Origin: Herbihabitans rhizosphaerae
GTDB taxonomy: Bacteria; Actinomycetota; Actinomycetes; Mycobacteriales; Pseudonocardiaceae
Length of the DNA: 64,000 bases
Direction: 5' to 3'
Assembly: GCF_004216555.1 (NCBI RefSeq)
Contig: NZ_SGWQ01000003.1
Span: forward strand, 668,146 to 732,145
Below the pieces are notes generated by a model. That model was not told the DNA's origin and searched no databases. It saw only the letters and a program-made list of their open reading frames with translations. Positions 7,277-16,141 of this stretch are shown here, piece after piece. The position numbers were made by a program, and so were the translations under genes. Each line of letters opens with the position of its first letter. The first letter of the stretch is position 1.

Positions 7277-8839
7277 TTACGGACGCCGCAGCGCGTCCTC
7301 GGCACCGTACCCGGTGGGAAGCACGGGTGCGGCTGAGCCCGCGATGCCCTTCTCCAGGCCCTTCTCCGCGCTCTTGATGCCCTCCAGCAGGTGCTTGCCG
7401 ATCCGCGCGTCGTCCGGCAGCGCGATCGGGTAGCTGCCGTCGAAGCAGGCGCAGCACAGCCGGGTCTTCGGCTGCTCGCTGGCCGCGATCAGCGCGTCCT
7501 GGGACACGTAGCCAAGCGAGTCCGCGCCGATCGAGCGGCGGATCCCGTCCAGGTCCAGCCCGTTGGCGACCAGCTCGGCACGGGAGGCGAAGTCGATGCC
7601 GTAGAAGCACGGCCAGCGCACCGGCGGCGACGCGATCCGCACGTGCACCTCGACCGCGCCGGCCTCGCGCAGCATCCGCACCAGCGCGCGCTGGGTGTTG
7701 CCGCGCACGATCGAGTCGTCCACAACGACCAGCCGCTTGCCGCGGATCACCTCGCGCAGCGGGTTCAGCTTGAGCCGGATGCCGAGCTGCCGGATCGTCT
7801 GGGACGGCTGGATGAACGTGCGGCCGACGTAGGCGTTCTTCACCAGCCCTGAGCCGTACGGGATGCCGGAGCCCTGGGCGAACCCGATCGCCGCCGGGGT
7901 GCCGGACTCGGGCACCGGGATCACCAGATCGCCCTCGGCCGGGTGCTCGCCGGCCAGCCGCCGGCCGATCTCGACGCGGGTGGCGTGCACGCTGCGCCCG
8001 GCGATCGTGGTGTCCGGGCGGGCGAGGTAGACGTACTCGAAGATGCAGCCCTTCGGCTCGGGCGTGGCGAACCGGCTCGACCGCAGGCCGTCCGCGTCGA
8101 TCGCGAGCAGCTCGCCCGGCTCGACCTCGCGCACGAACGACGCGCCCACGATGTCCAGCGCGGCCGTCTCGCTGGCCACCACCCAGCCGCGCTCCAGCCG
8201 GCCGAGCACCAGCGGGCGCACGCCGTGCGGGTCGCGCGCCGCGTACAGCGTCGACTCGTCGGAGAACACCAGGCAGTAGGCGCCGCGCAGGGTGGGCAGC
8301 AGCTCCAGCGCGGCCTGCTCGATGCCCTTGTCCGCGGCCGCCGCCGCGAGCAGGCCGGTGATCAGGTCGGAGTCGGTGGTCGAGCCGTTCTTGGTGACCA
8401 CGCCCAGCTCGTGCGCACGGTCCAGCAGGTCGCCGGTGTTCACGAGATTTCCGTTGTGCCCCAAGGAAAGCCCGGAGCCGGCCGCGGTGGTGCGGAACGT
8501 CGGCTGGGCGTTCTCCCAGGTGCTGGAACCGGTCGTGGAGTAGCGGCAGTGCCCGACCGCGACGTGTCCGAGCAGCGAGGTCAACACCTGCTCGTCGAAC
8601 ACCTGCGAGACCAGCCCGAGGTCCTTGAACACCACGACCTGAGAGCCGTCGCCGACCGAGATGCCGGCCGCCTCCTGGCCGCGGTGCTGCAGCGCGTAGA
8701 GGCCGTAGTAGGTCAGCTTGGCGACCTCTTCACCAGGGGCCCACACGCCGAAGACGCCGCATTCCTCGCGCGGCTCTCTCTCCGGGACGTCAGTGTCGGG
8801 GTGAACGGATCCTGTGCCAGTGGGCTGGACGGTGGCCAC
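7277..8839 (-). CDS. purF: Amidophosphoribosyltransferase
   Basis: A 520-residue enzyme of the first committed purine step: it transfers glutamine amide nitrogen to PRPP. The N-terminal 26 residues before ECGVFGVWAP match the cleaved propeptide of Bacillus-type enzymes; Cys27 becomes the N-terminal nucleophile. The PRPP loop is VVVDDSIVRGNT. C-terminal LCCACFDGSYP and further cysteines are consistent with the 4Fe-4S class. Start is GTG 8839. The 124 bases between its start and the upstream POT transporter stop (8840-8963) probably hold its promoter, but no operator could be recognised. Confidence 0.97.
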   Translation of the reverse strand: MATVQPTGTGSVHPDTDVPEREPREECGVFGVWAPGEEVAKLTYYGLYALQHRGQEAAGISVGDGSQVVVFKDLGLVSQVFDEQVLTSLLGHVAVGHCRYSTTGSSTWENAQPTFRTTAAGSGLSLGHNGNLVNTGDLLDRAHELGVVTKNGSTTDSDLITGLLAAAAADKGIEQAALELLPTLRGAYCLVFSDESTLYAARDPHGVRPLVLGRLERGWVVASETAALDIVGASFVREVEPGELLAIDADGLRSSRFATPEPKGCIFEYVYLARPDTTIAGRSVHATRVEIGRRLAGEHPAEGDLVIPVPESGTPAAIGFAQGSGIPYGSGLVKNAYVGRTFIQPSQTIRQLGIRLKLNPLREVIRGKRLVVVDDSIVRGNTQRALVRMLREAGAVEVHVRIASPPVRWPCFYGIDFASRAELVANGLDLDGIRRSIGADSLGYVSQDALIAASEQPKTRLCCACFDGSYPIALPDDARIGKHLLEGIKSAEKGLEKGIAGSAAPVLPTGYGAEDALRRP

Positions 8840-8963
8840 TGAAGCGCTCCCAAGGGACGGCGTCAGGCTGCACCCAAGTGTATGTCCTGCTCAGGCAGCT
8901 CCGGACCATTGCGACGTGGCGCGCCCCACACTGGTATCGCGGGGCGCGACCACGCCGTCGCGC

Positions 8964-10424
8964 TCAGCGCACGCCGCTCATCTGCTTGGAGATCCACGGC
9001 CGCAGCGCCAACACCGCCAGGCCCACCACGATCGCCCCGGCGCCGACGATGCCGAAGTAACTCGCCTCGCTGTCCTCGTGGTAGTACTGGCCGATCGTGC
9101 CGGCGAGCGAGGAGCCCATCGCCACCGACAGGAACCACAGCCCCATCATCTGGCTGCGGAACGCCTCCGGCGCCAGCTTCGTCGCCGTCGAGAGTCCCAC
9201 GGGCGAGATGAACAACTCGGCGATCGTGAACACCAGCAGGAACCCGAAGAACGCCAGCAGCGGCACCGAGCCGGCCCCGCCGCCGGCCACCGTCAGGAAC
9301 AACAGGAACCCGACGCCCACCAGAATGGGGCCCAGTGCGATCTTGGTCGGGGTGGACGGCTGGCGGGGGCCGAGCTTGGTCCACAGCACGGCGAACACGC
9401 CCGCGAGCAGGATGATGAACACCGGGTTGATCGCATTGGCCACCCAGGAGACCGGCATCTCCCAACCGAACAGCATCCGGTCGATCCGGCCCTCGGCGTA
9501 GACCGGCATCACCGTGTAGAGCTGCTGGAACAGCGACCAGAACGCCACACTCGCCACCAGCAGCGGGATGAACGCGCGCACCCGGCTCTTCTCCACCGGC
9601 GTGACCTTGTCGCTGGTCAGCATCAGCACGAAGTAGGCGACCGCGGCGACGCCGGCCACCACCGCGACGACATCGGACAGGTTGAGCGCGGTGATCACGC
9701 CGAGGGCCACCGCCAACACGATCACCACGACCAGGCCGAGCCACGCCACCAGGTACTTCGTCCGCTCGGACGGCGGCAGCGGATTCGGCACGGAACTGGC
9801 CGACTCGGGCAGGTTGCGCCGGCCGAGGGTGTACTGGATCAGGCCGATGATCATGCCGATCGCGGCGAGCCCGAACCCGTAGTGGAACGCGATCTTCTCG
9901 CCGACGGCACCGGTGAAGATCGTGCCGGCCAGACCGCCGATGTTGATGCCCATGTAGAAGATCGAGAAGCCGGCGTCCCGCCGCCCGTCCTTCTCCTCGT
10001 AGAGCATTCCGACGATGACGCTGGCGTTGCCCTTGAGCGCGCCGCCGCCGACCGCGACGCAGAACAGGCCGACACCGAGACCCACCAGGCCGGGCAGGAT
10101 CGCCAGGCTCAGGTGCCCGATCACCACGACCACGGCGCCGTAGAACACTGTCCGCTCGGCGCCGAGCAGCCGGTCCGCGATCCACGAACCGACGATGGCG
10201 GATACGTAGATCAGACCGCCGTACGCGCCGACGATGCTCATCGCCGCCGCCTTCGACTGGCCGAGGCCCCCGTCCTGGGCGGAGTACCACATGTACAGCC
10301 CGACGATGCCGGTCAGTCCGTAGTAGGAGAACCGCTCCCACATCTCGACGCCGAAAAGGTTCATCAGCCCTCGTGGGTGCCCGAAGAACCCTTTCCTCGG
10401 CCGTGCCTCTGTCGTGGAGTCCAC
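8964..10424 (-). CDS. Proton-dependent oligopeptide transporter, POT/PTR family
   Basis: A 486-residue polytopic membrane protein with about 14 hydrophobic segments. The N-terminal GHPRGLMNLFGVEMWERFSYYG carries the ExxER-type proton-coupling motif of POT transporters, and FYMGINIGGLAG is the second family signature. The expected role is proton-driven uptake of di- and tripeptides. A GTG at 10424 gives the full family length with the usual short cytoplasmic N-terminus, though the upstream AAGG is rather far. It precedes purF on the same strand but a shared function is not evident. Confidence 0.9.
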   Translation of the reverse strand: MDSTTEARPRKGFFGHPRGLMNLFGVEMWERFSYYGLTGIVGLYMWYSAQDGGLGQSKAAAMSIVGAYGGLIYVSAIVGSWIADRLLGAERTVFYGAVVVVIGHLSLAILPGLVGLGVGLFCVAVGGGALKGNASVIVGMLYEEKDGRRDAGFSIFYMGINIGGLAGTIFTGAVGEKIAFHYGFGLAAIGMIIGLIQYTLGRRNLPESASSVPNPLPPSERTKYLVAWLGLVVVIVLAVALGVITALNLSDVVAVVAGVAAVAYFVLMLTSDKVTPVEKSRVRAFIPLLVASVAFWSLFQQLYTVMPVYAEGRIDRMLFGWEMPVSWVANAINPVFIILLAGVFAVLWTKLGPRQPSTPTKIALGPILVGVGFLLFLTVAGGGAGSVPLLAFFGFLLVFTIAELFISPVGLSTATKLAPEAFRSQMMGLWFLSVAMGSSLAGTIGQYYHEDSEASYFGIVGAGAIVVGLAVLALRPWISKQMSGVR

Positions 10425-10515
10425 AGCTCGCTCACACCTTCTGTCGTGGAGGTTTGATCAACGAAACGTTGGTATGACCGGCCCCGGGGGACAACCCGTC
10501 GACCGTCCCGTATTT

Positions 10516-11295
10516 CTACGTATCCGGCGTCATCGGGACGCTGCCCACCGCTCGTCCCCGCGAATCGAGCAGCCGGCCCATCCGCTTGACCACCCAGGTG
10601 CTGATGTTGCGCTCCATCACCCGGGCCACCGGCGCGGCCGCCGACATCCGCGCCTCGAACTCGGCGCACTCCGCCGGCGAGTGCAGCCACGCGATCAGCA
10701 GCAGGTTGTGATCACCGACAACGGTCACACACAGACGCGTCTCGCGCAGGGTGGCCAGCGCCCGGGCCGACTCGGCCAGCCGGTCGGCGCGCACCTCGAC
10801 CCGGTACAGCGCGGTCACCGGCCAGCCGGCCAGCGGGTTCGCCACGTCGCACCGGAACAGCAGCTCCCGGTTGCGCAGCATCCTGGACAGACGCCGGCGC
10901 ACGGTCGACTCGCTGATCCCGCAGTCGTCCGCGAGATCCGACGAACGCCGGCGCGGGTCGACGGCCACCGCCCGCGCGATCGCCGCGTCGGCCAGGTCCC
11001 ACCGCGTCGGCCCCGGCGCCCGGATCGCCGGCGGCCCGTCGGCCAGCATCGCGCGCTGTACCGGGGTGAGCGCCCTGGCCAGCCAGTCGCCGCCCTCCCG
11101 GTGCACCTGCGCTGCCACCGCAATGCGCATCGCGGTCACGCCGTCCAGCCGTCCCAGCCGGGCGGCGAGCAGTCCGTCCAGGCCGGCGAGATCGACCGCG
11201 TCCACCCCGAGGAACAGCTGGTAGCGGCCGGTCGTGCGGTCCAGGCTGAACACCCACGGCCAGGTGCACAGCTCCTCGGTGATCGCGTTCAGCAC
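10516..11295 (-). pseudogene. Lrp/AsnC-family regulator, 5' end deleted
   Basis: The remaining 259 residues correspond to the back two-thirds of the long, two-module AsnC proteins of actinomycetes: the end of a first ligand-binding module (RYQLFLGVDAVDLAGLDGLLAARLG), a second helix-turn-helix (RSSDLADDCGISESTVRRRLSRMLRN) and a second ligand-binding module (LCVTVVGDHNLLLIAWLHSP). The expected first helix-turn-helix of roughly 60-90 residues is missing. The frame stays open upstream, but from about 11300 it runs antisense through the LuxR gene, so that extension is not real. GTG 11295 has no ribosome site. Interpretation: the 5' part was lost in the same deletion that truncated the neighbouring LuxR gene. 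Confidence 0.7.
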
Positions 11296-11300
11296 GGCTG

Positions 11301-12125
11301 GTGCGGGCGTGGCTGGCGGTGGCACGCGGCGACTGGCACGAGGCGCAGACGTATCTGTCCCGGCTGAGCACGGCCGAGCCGGGCAACGAGGTGTTCCCGG
11401 TGATGCTGGGCGCGGCCGGCGGGGCGATCCGGATGCTGCTGGAGAAGGGCGAACTGGCCGCCGCGTGCACGCGCGCCGACCGGGGCGTCGACGCGCTGGT
11501 GCGCAAGGGCGGCTGGGCGTGGGCCGGTGAGCTGGTGCCGTACGCGGTCGAGGCGTACTGCGGGGCGGACCGCGTCGACGAGGCGGCGCGCCTGACCGAC
11601 CGGCTGGCCGAGGCGGTGACGGAGCTGGACGCGCCACTGGCGGCGGCGGCACTGCTGGGCTGCCGCGCCAAACTGGCCAGGCACTCCGGCGAGGACGCCA
11701 CGCCGTTGTTCGACCAGGCGCGTCAGCTGCACGCGCGACTCGGGTTCCGGTACCGCGCGGCACAGCTCGCCGAGCAGGCGGCGGTGTGCCGGTGGGACGA
11801 GGACCACGCCGGCGCGTCCACCACGATCGGCACCCTGGCCGATCAGTTCGAGCACATCGGTGCCGTGCGCGACGCGGCACGGTGCCGCCATCGGCTGCGC
11901 CAGCACGGAATTCGCAAACCGTCGGCGCGCAATGGTCGCGGATACGGCGAGCAGATGTCACCTCGGGAACGCGAAGTGGCCAGGCTGGTCATGGCCGGCC
12001 ACACCAATCAGGAAATCGCGGACATTCTCTTTCTGTCGCGCCGAACGGTCGAGGAGCACGTCGGAAACGTTCTGCGAAAGAACAACGTGCGTTCCCGCCG
12101 CCAACTCCTGATCGAGCAGAAATAG
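11301..12125 (+). pseudogene. LuxR-family (MalT/LAL-type) regulator, 5' end deleted
   Basis: The 274 residues left are the C-terminal part of a large AAA-type LuxR regulator: TPR-like helices (RAWLAVARGDWHEAQTYLSRLS, then repeated Ala/Leu-rich helices) followed by an intact DNA-binding domain, SPREREVARLVMAGHTNQEIADILFLSRRTVEEHVGNVLRKNNV. Proteins of this class are normally 800-1000 residues with an N-terminal ATPase, absent here. The fragment begins abruptly at 11301, six bases from where the truncated AsnC gene begins on the opposite strand. GTG 11301 has no ribosome site. A truncated but expressed DNA-binding protein cannot be excluded. Confidence 0.7.
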
Positions 12126-12280
12126 CCCGGACGATCCCGCACCTCGCACCGCTGTTCCCGCAGGTGGATCCACGGCTTGCGGGAATGTGCCGAAACCCGT
12201 GTAACTACGGGTCGCCACCCTGGTTGCCGGCGAGAATCGAATACGCCAGGATTTGTACTAGCGATGAAGCTCTTCCCGCC

Positions 12281-12316
12281 GCCCCGCCTCTGGTCCGGAC
12301 CAACCAGGGGCGGGGC
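12281..12316. terminator. Bidirectional hairpin terminator
   Basis: GCCCCGCC-TC-TGGT pairs with ACCA-GG-GGCGGGGC around an eight-base loop. It lies between the convergent LuxR remnant and the sterol-carrier gene and is not repeated elsewhere in the window. Confidence 0.75.
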
Positions 12317-12331
12317 ACCCTTTGTCCGAAA

Positions 12332-12709
12332 CTAAACCACCGGAAGATATTCGGCGATGTCGTCGGCGCGGGTGCCGGACGCGATGACCCGACCGGTGTC
12401 CACGGCCTCGGCCCAGGCCAGCCGGCCGGTGGCCAGTTCGAGCCAGGTGCGCGGATCGGTCTCCACCACGTTCGGCGGAGTGCCCCGGGTGTGCGTGGGG
12501 CCGGCGACGCACTGCTCGGCGGCGAACGGCGGCACCCGGACCTCGACACTGCGACCGGGCGCGCCCTGCGCGAGCGTGCGCAGGCTCGCGCGCACGGCGG
12601 CGGCCAGCGTGGCCCGGTCGGGTTGGTCGCCGCCGTCCAGCCACGACACGACCTCGGCCATCGCGGCCCGCAGCTCACCCGGATCGACCACCCGGCGCCG
12701 TGCCGGCAC
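12332..12709 (-). CDS. Sterol carrier family protein
   Basis: A 125-residue protein beginning VPARRRVVDPGELRAAMAEVVSWL. This is an actinobacterial small-protein family annotated as sterol-carrier (SCP-2-like, mycothiol-maleylpyruvate-isomerase C-terminal-like). The C-terminal TDPRTWLELATGRLAWAEAVDTGRVIASGTRADDIAEYLPV matches the SCP-type pattern. Start GTG 12709 overlaps the end of the EspG-like gene (stop 12712-12714) almost exactly, with GAGGAC just upstream, so the two are co-translated. This gene is often the last one in this ESX cassette type as I recall; cassette 2 at 24.9 kb lacks it. Lipid binding is family inference. Confidence 0.75.
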   Translation of the reverse strand: MPARRRVVDPGELRAAMAEVVSWLDGGDQPDRATLAAAVRASLRTLAQGAPGRSVEVRVPPFAAEQCVAGPTHTRGTPPNVVETDPRTWLELATGRLAWAEAVDTGRVIASGTRADDIAEYLPVV

Positions 12710-12711
12710 GG

Positions 12712-13521
12712 TCAGTCCTCGACCTCGCGCAGCACCTCGGTGAGCACCTCGTCGATGTGCCTGGCGAGCTTGGCACCGTCGGCCGGCGCGATCGTCGTCC
12801 ACGGCGTGCCGTCCGGGGCCTGCTTGCGCAGCTGCACGTAGCGACCGGCCTCGGTGTCGAAGAACGCCACCACGCGGTTGCCGCGCACCCGCCGGCTGAG
12901 CTTGTCCCGCGCGGCGACGCCGAAGTTCCCGTTGCCGGTGAGCTTCGCGTCGAACACGGTCGCCAGTGTGTTGGCGTCGTCGGGGCGCAGCCCGGCCGAG
13001 ACGAGCCCCGCCTTGAACGAGTTCACGTCGTTGGCGTCGTTCGCCGCGGCGGTGAAGTCGTCGCTGCGGAGGCTGACCGAATGCCCGGGGCCGGCCGGCG
13101 CCGGCGGCAGCACGCCCACCGCCACGCCAGGCAGACCGGTGATCGGGACGCGATGGAAGGTCAACTGGTCGTCGGACAGCACGGCGAGCACCGCGTGGTC
13201 ACGGACGGCCGCCACCACGAAGCGGGTGATCTTGCCGACCCACACCCGGCCGTCGACCTCGCGCTCCGGCCTGGCCAGGATGCCGAGGATCTCCTCCAAC
13301 TCGGGATCGATCGCGACCTGCCGGCCGAGCCCGCGCTGCTCGAGGTCGAACCACACCTGCTGCTCGAGCTTGGCCCGCTCCTCCCACGTCGCGCCGGGCG
13401 ACGGCACGTCGAGGATGAGCGGGATCTCGGACAGGTCGAGGTGCTTCCACACCACGTCGAACTCAAGGGCGGACAGGGAGATCGGCTCCCTGCCCGCCCT
13501 GAGTCCGGACTCGATCGTCAC
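12712..13521 (-). CDS. ESX secretion-associated protein, EspG-like (cassette 1)
   Basis: A 269-residue protein of the EspG family, the cytoplasmic chaperone of PE/PPE-type substrates in type VII secretion. The N-terminus LSALEFDVVWKHLDLSEIPLILDVPSPGATWEER and the C-terminal RGNRVVAFFDTEAGRYVQLRKQAPDGTPWTTIAPADGAKLARHIDEVL are typical of actinobacterial members. GTG 13521 overlaps the stop of the PPE-like gene by four bases (GTGA), as expected for a dedicated chaperone/substrate pair. Its paralogue is at 24922-25689, also directly after a PPE-like gene. Confidence 0.87.
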   Translation of the reverse strand: MTIESGLRAGREPISLSALEFDVVWKHLDLSEIPLILDVPSPGATWEERAKLEQQVWFDLEQRGLGRQVAIDPELEEILGILARPEREVDGRVWVGKITRFVVAAVRDHAVLAVLSDDQLTFHRVPITGLPGVAVGVLPPAPAGPGHSVSLRSDDFTAAANDANDVNSFKAGLVSAGLRPDDANTLATVFDAKLTGNGNFGVAARDKLSRRVRGNRVVAFFDTEAGRYVQLRKQAPDGTPWTTIAPADGAKLARHIDEVLTEVLREVED

Positions 13522-14819
13522 TTCTGCTGTGGCTTCTCACCGATGACCGGCGGTGCGACCTTGCGGTCGTCGCCCCAGACATCGGAGGCACCGATCAGGT
13601 AGTCGGGAGTCTCGTGCTCCTCGTCCTCCTCGCCCTGACCACGGGCGCCGCCCATCGGCATGCCGCCGCCCATGCCACCGGCACCGCGACCACCAGGGCC
13701 GCCCGCGCCACCGGCACGGTGCGCCATGTCGTCGGCGCCGCCCATGCCACCGAAGCCACCCGGGCCGCCCTTGCCGGCACGCTGGCCGTCGGCGTTCGCG
13801 CCGCCGAGACCACCGGGGCCGCCGACACCACGCGAGCCGGGGCCGCCGCGGCGGGCCGCCTCGTCGTCGCCGAAGCTGGTGCCACCGGGGCCGAAGGGGC
13901 CTGGCATGCCGTACTCCTGGCCGCTGTTCGGGCCCAGGTTCGGCGGGGTGTTGGTGGTCGGCGGCTTGCCGGTGTTCTGCGGCCTGATCGGCGACCAGCC
14001 ACCCGGATTGGTGGTACCGGGAGCACCGGGGTAACCGCCGGGGCCGGGGCCGCCAGGGCCACCCGTACCGGGAGCACCGGGCACGTGACCCCCGGGACCG
14101 GTGCCGCCACCGCCGGTACCGGGAGCGCCGGGCACGCTGCCGCCGGCGCCGGTCAGCGTCGGAGCGCTGCTGGTGTTGGTGCTGCCGTTCGGACCGTCCA
14201 CGCCGACCCCGGGCGGGCCGACCTGGCCGCCGCGCGGCTGCGGCTCGGGAACACCCACCACGACCTGCGGCGGAGTCTCGAACGTCGCCATCGTGTTGAC
14301 GTTCATGTCGCTGCTGGACTGGTAGCTCGTCATCGCCTGGCGAGCCTTCTGCTCGGCCTCGCGGCGCGCCTTCTCCTGCGCCTCGTGGTCGCGAGCCTGC
14401 TGCTCGACGCCGGCCACCGTCTTCGACGAGAACGGGTTGGCGTAGGCGTTCATGTAGTCACCGGTCGACGGCTCCGGCGTGGTCACCTGCACCGGCTTCG
14501 GCACGCCCGAGCGCGCCTCGCCGATGAAGTTGCCCTGCCACTCCGCCGTCGTCTTCATGTTCGTGGCGTGGCCGTTCGTGGTCTCCGACCACTGCACCAG
14601 CGGCGTGCTGCCGGCCTTGGTGTTGTCGGCGGCCTTGCCCTCCCAGACGGCGCCCAGCCGGCTCAGCTCGGCCTGCAGGTCGCCGTTGATCCTCTCGAGC
14701 GACTTGGCCACGCCGTCCCATGCCTGGGCGTGGGCCGAGGACGCCGAAGCGCCCTGCCCGTTGTTGATGTCAGTGTGAATCTGCTCGTGGGACACACCGT
14801 CCCAGCGCACGTCCACCAT
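13518..14819 (-). CDS. PPE-like ESX substrate with Gly/Pro-rich tail (cassette 1)
   Basis: A 433-residue protein. Residues 1-180 form a helical PPE/WXG-like domain (HTDINNGQGASASSAHAQAWDGVAKSLERINGDLQAEL, LGAVWEGKAADN). Residues 190-385 are low-complexity Gly/Pro/Asn. The C-terminal 43 residues regain complexity: GARGQGEEDEEHE, then DVWGDDRKVAPPVIGE. The same acidic tail ends the paralogue at 25699-26994. ATG 14819; four-base overlap with the EspG-like gene downstream. Probably exported by an ESX system whose core genes (EccC etc.) are not in this window. Base composition in the repeat region is extreme but matches its amino acid bias. Confidence 0.82.
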   Translation of the reverse strand: MVDVRWDGVSHEQIHTDINNGQGASASSAHAQAWDGVAKSLERINGDLQAELSRLGAVWEGKAADNTKAGSTPLVQWSETTNGHATNMKTTAEWQGNFIGEARSGVPKPVQVTTPEPSTGDYMNAYANPFSSKTVAGVEQQARDHEAQEKARREAEQKARQAMTSYQSSSDMNVNTMATFETPPQVVVGVPEPQPRGGQVGPPGVGVDGPNGSTNTSSAPTLTGAGGSVPGAPGTGGGGTGPGGHVPGAPGTGGPGGPGPGGYPGAPGTTNPGGWSPIRPQNTGKPPTTNTPPNLGPNSGQEYGMPGPFGPGGTSFGDDEAARRGGPGSRGVGGPGGLGGANADGQRAGKGGPGGFGGMGGADDMAHRAGGAGGPGGRGAGGMGGGMPMGGARGQGEEDEEHETPDYLIGASDVWGDDRKVAPPVIGEKPQQK

Positions 14820-14846
14820 GTGGGTTCACCCCTCAGAAGTTTGTGG

Positions 14847-15221
14847 TCAGGCCTTGTGGTGCTTGCCCCACATGGCGGTGTTGCTGCCCTCGACGCGCTC
14901 GTAGGCCTTGTACGACGCGTCCAGCGCCTCCCAGACGCCCTGAAGCTGGCCGGCGTACTCGGCCAGCGTGTGCGCGCCGGACGTGTTCTCGCCGTAGGTG
15001 CGCACGATGATCTTCTCCGCCGTGGCCCTGCTGATCTGGTCGCCGGCCCAGTACGGACGGTCGAGGGCGCTGAGGTTCTGCGTCTCCTTCGCCACGGCTT
15101 CCTGTGCCTTGCGGAACGCCTCCCGGACCGCGGGAATCGCCGAGGGCTCAACCCTCAGGCGCTGCGGACCTGCGTACGGCGGAGGGGTCGAACCGCCGCC
15201 ACCACCCGAGTCAATCAGCAC
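14847..15221 (-). CDS. Small helical ESX-cassette protein with YxxxE motif (cassette 1)
   Basis: A 124-residue protein, starting GTG 15221 with GGGAGG seven bases upstream. After a Gly-rich N-terminus it is helical (IPAVREAFRKAQEAVAKETQNL, GQLQGVWEALDASYKAYERVE). YERVE near the C-terminus fits the YxxxD/E export signal of type VII substrates, and GVWEAL resembles the WxG turn. It lies 27 bases before the PPE-like gene, at the head of the cassette, as does the 131-residue protein at 27626-28021 in cassette 2. Probably a secreted partner of the PPE-like protein; that is inference. Confidence 0.65.
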   Translation of the reverse strand: MLIDSGGGGGSTPPPYAGPQRLRVEPSAIPAVREAFRKAQEAVAKETQNLSALDRPYWAGDQISRATAEKIIVRTYGENTSGAHTLAEYAGQLQGVWEALDASYKAYERVEGSNTAMWGKHHKA

Positions 15222-15356
15222 TGCAATGCCTCCCTACATCCATGTGCGTTCGCGACGATCCTAGCTCTGACGAGCGACCGCCACGTCCGGTTCCCCAAAC
15301 CAGACGCCTTACCGTTGGATTCTTTCCTAAGACGTGCTACTCGGGCAACCATGACG

Positions 15357-16004
15357 TCACCCGGCCGCCCGTACCGCCGCCTCCGCGTTCGGCACGACGC
15401 TCTGACACAGCGTCGCCTGCGGGACCTTCTGCGGCACGCTGACGTCCGTGTGCTGGACGTAGAGCAACTGACCGTCGGCGACGTCCACCACCACGTCGCA
15501 CCGAATCCGATTGGTCGGCTTGATCAGGTAGCCGGGGTAGCCGGCGACCTGCATCGGCTGGACCTCCGCACCGGCCTCCCTGGTGTACTTCACGTAGTCG
15601 GCCGCACTCCGGTCGGTCACCGGCAGGACCATGAGTCCGAGTCCGAATTTCGGGGTTCCCGCGGAAGCCTGCGCGGCACACGCCTTCGCCTGTGGGAACG
15701 GCTGGACCGACTCCCTGGTCTCCGGCGCCTTGTCGATACCGAGCTCGCGCAGTGGCGTCGCGGCGAGGACTCGGCACGGGTCAACGGCGCGCATGTCCAG
15801 CGGTTTCGGGCGGTTGACCGGCGGGTTCGCGCTGGTCGGGGCGCCGGACGTGGTCGGATCGGTGGCCGAGGTCGCGCCGCCGGTCGCCGAGGTCGGCGAG
15901 GTCGGCGAGGGCGACCCGGTGCCGCCCTTGTCGTCCGAACATGCCCCCAGGGTGAGCGCGGTCCCGGCGAGCACCGCCGCCGTGACGCGCCGAGAGATCT
16001 TCAT
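15357..16004 (-). CDS. DUF3558 lipoprotein
   Basis: A 215-residue lipoprotein. MKISRRVTAAVLAGTALTLGAC is a clear type II signal peptide with lipobox LGAC; a Thr/Ser/Pro-rich linker follows. The folded part begins with RAVDPCRVLAATPLRELG, the DUF3558 signature (cysteine and polar contacts), and continues ACAAQASAGTPKFGLGLMVLP. Start ATG 16004; upstream in-frame codons lack signal-like text. DUF3558 proteins are common beside ESX cassettes in Pseudonocardiaceae but have no established function. A second lipoprotein of the same type is at 26994-27626 in cassette 2. Confidence 0.85.
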   Translation of the reverse strand: MKISRRVTAAVLAGTALTLGACSDDKGGTGSPSPTSPTSATGGATSATDPTTSGAPTSANPPVNRPKPLDMRAVDPCRVLAATPLRELGIDKAPETRESVQPFPQAKACAAQASAGTPKFGLGLMVLPVTDRSAADYVKYTREAGAEVQPMQVAGYPGYLIKPTNRIRCDVVVDVADGQLLYVQHTDVSVPQKVPQATLCQSVVPNAEAAVRAAG

Positions 16005-16141
16005 GCCGCGAAGGTACCGAACTTCGCCACTCGCCGACTCGATAGACCGTTCGAGTGACACCCCCGTGGGGGGTTAGCGATTCTGCGCGACGGGGTCGCC
16101 CTCCTTAGCATGGGCCCCAGGTGGAAGGCAGGGGGCGGGAC

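Noticed and set aside
7244-8963. Purine riboswitch or PurR box before purF or purM
   Set aside because: The purF-purM gap is only 33 bases and no recognisable aptamer or operator was found before purF.
10516-11961. A single 481-residue minus-strand protein
   Set aside because: Upstream of about 11300 the frame is antisense to the LuxR remnant and encodes Arg/Pro-rich text typical of shadow frames in GC-rich DNA.
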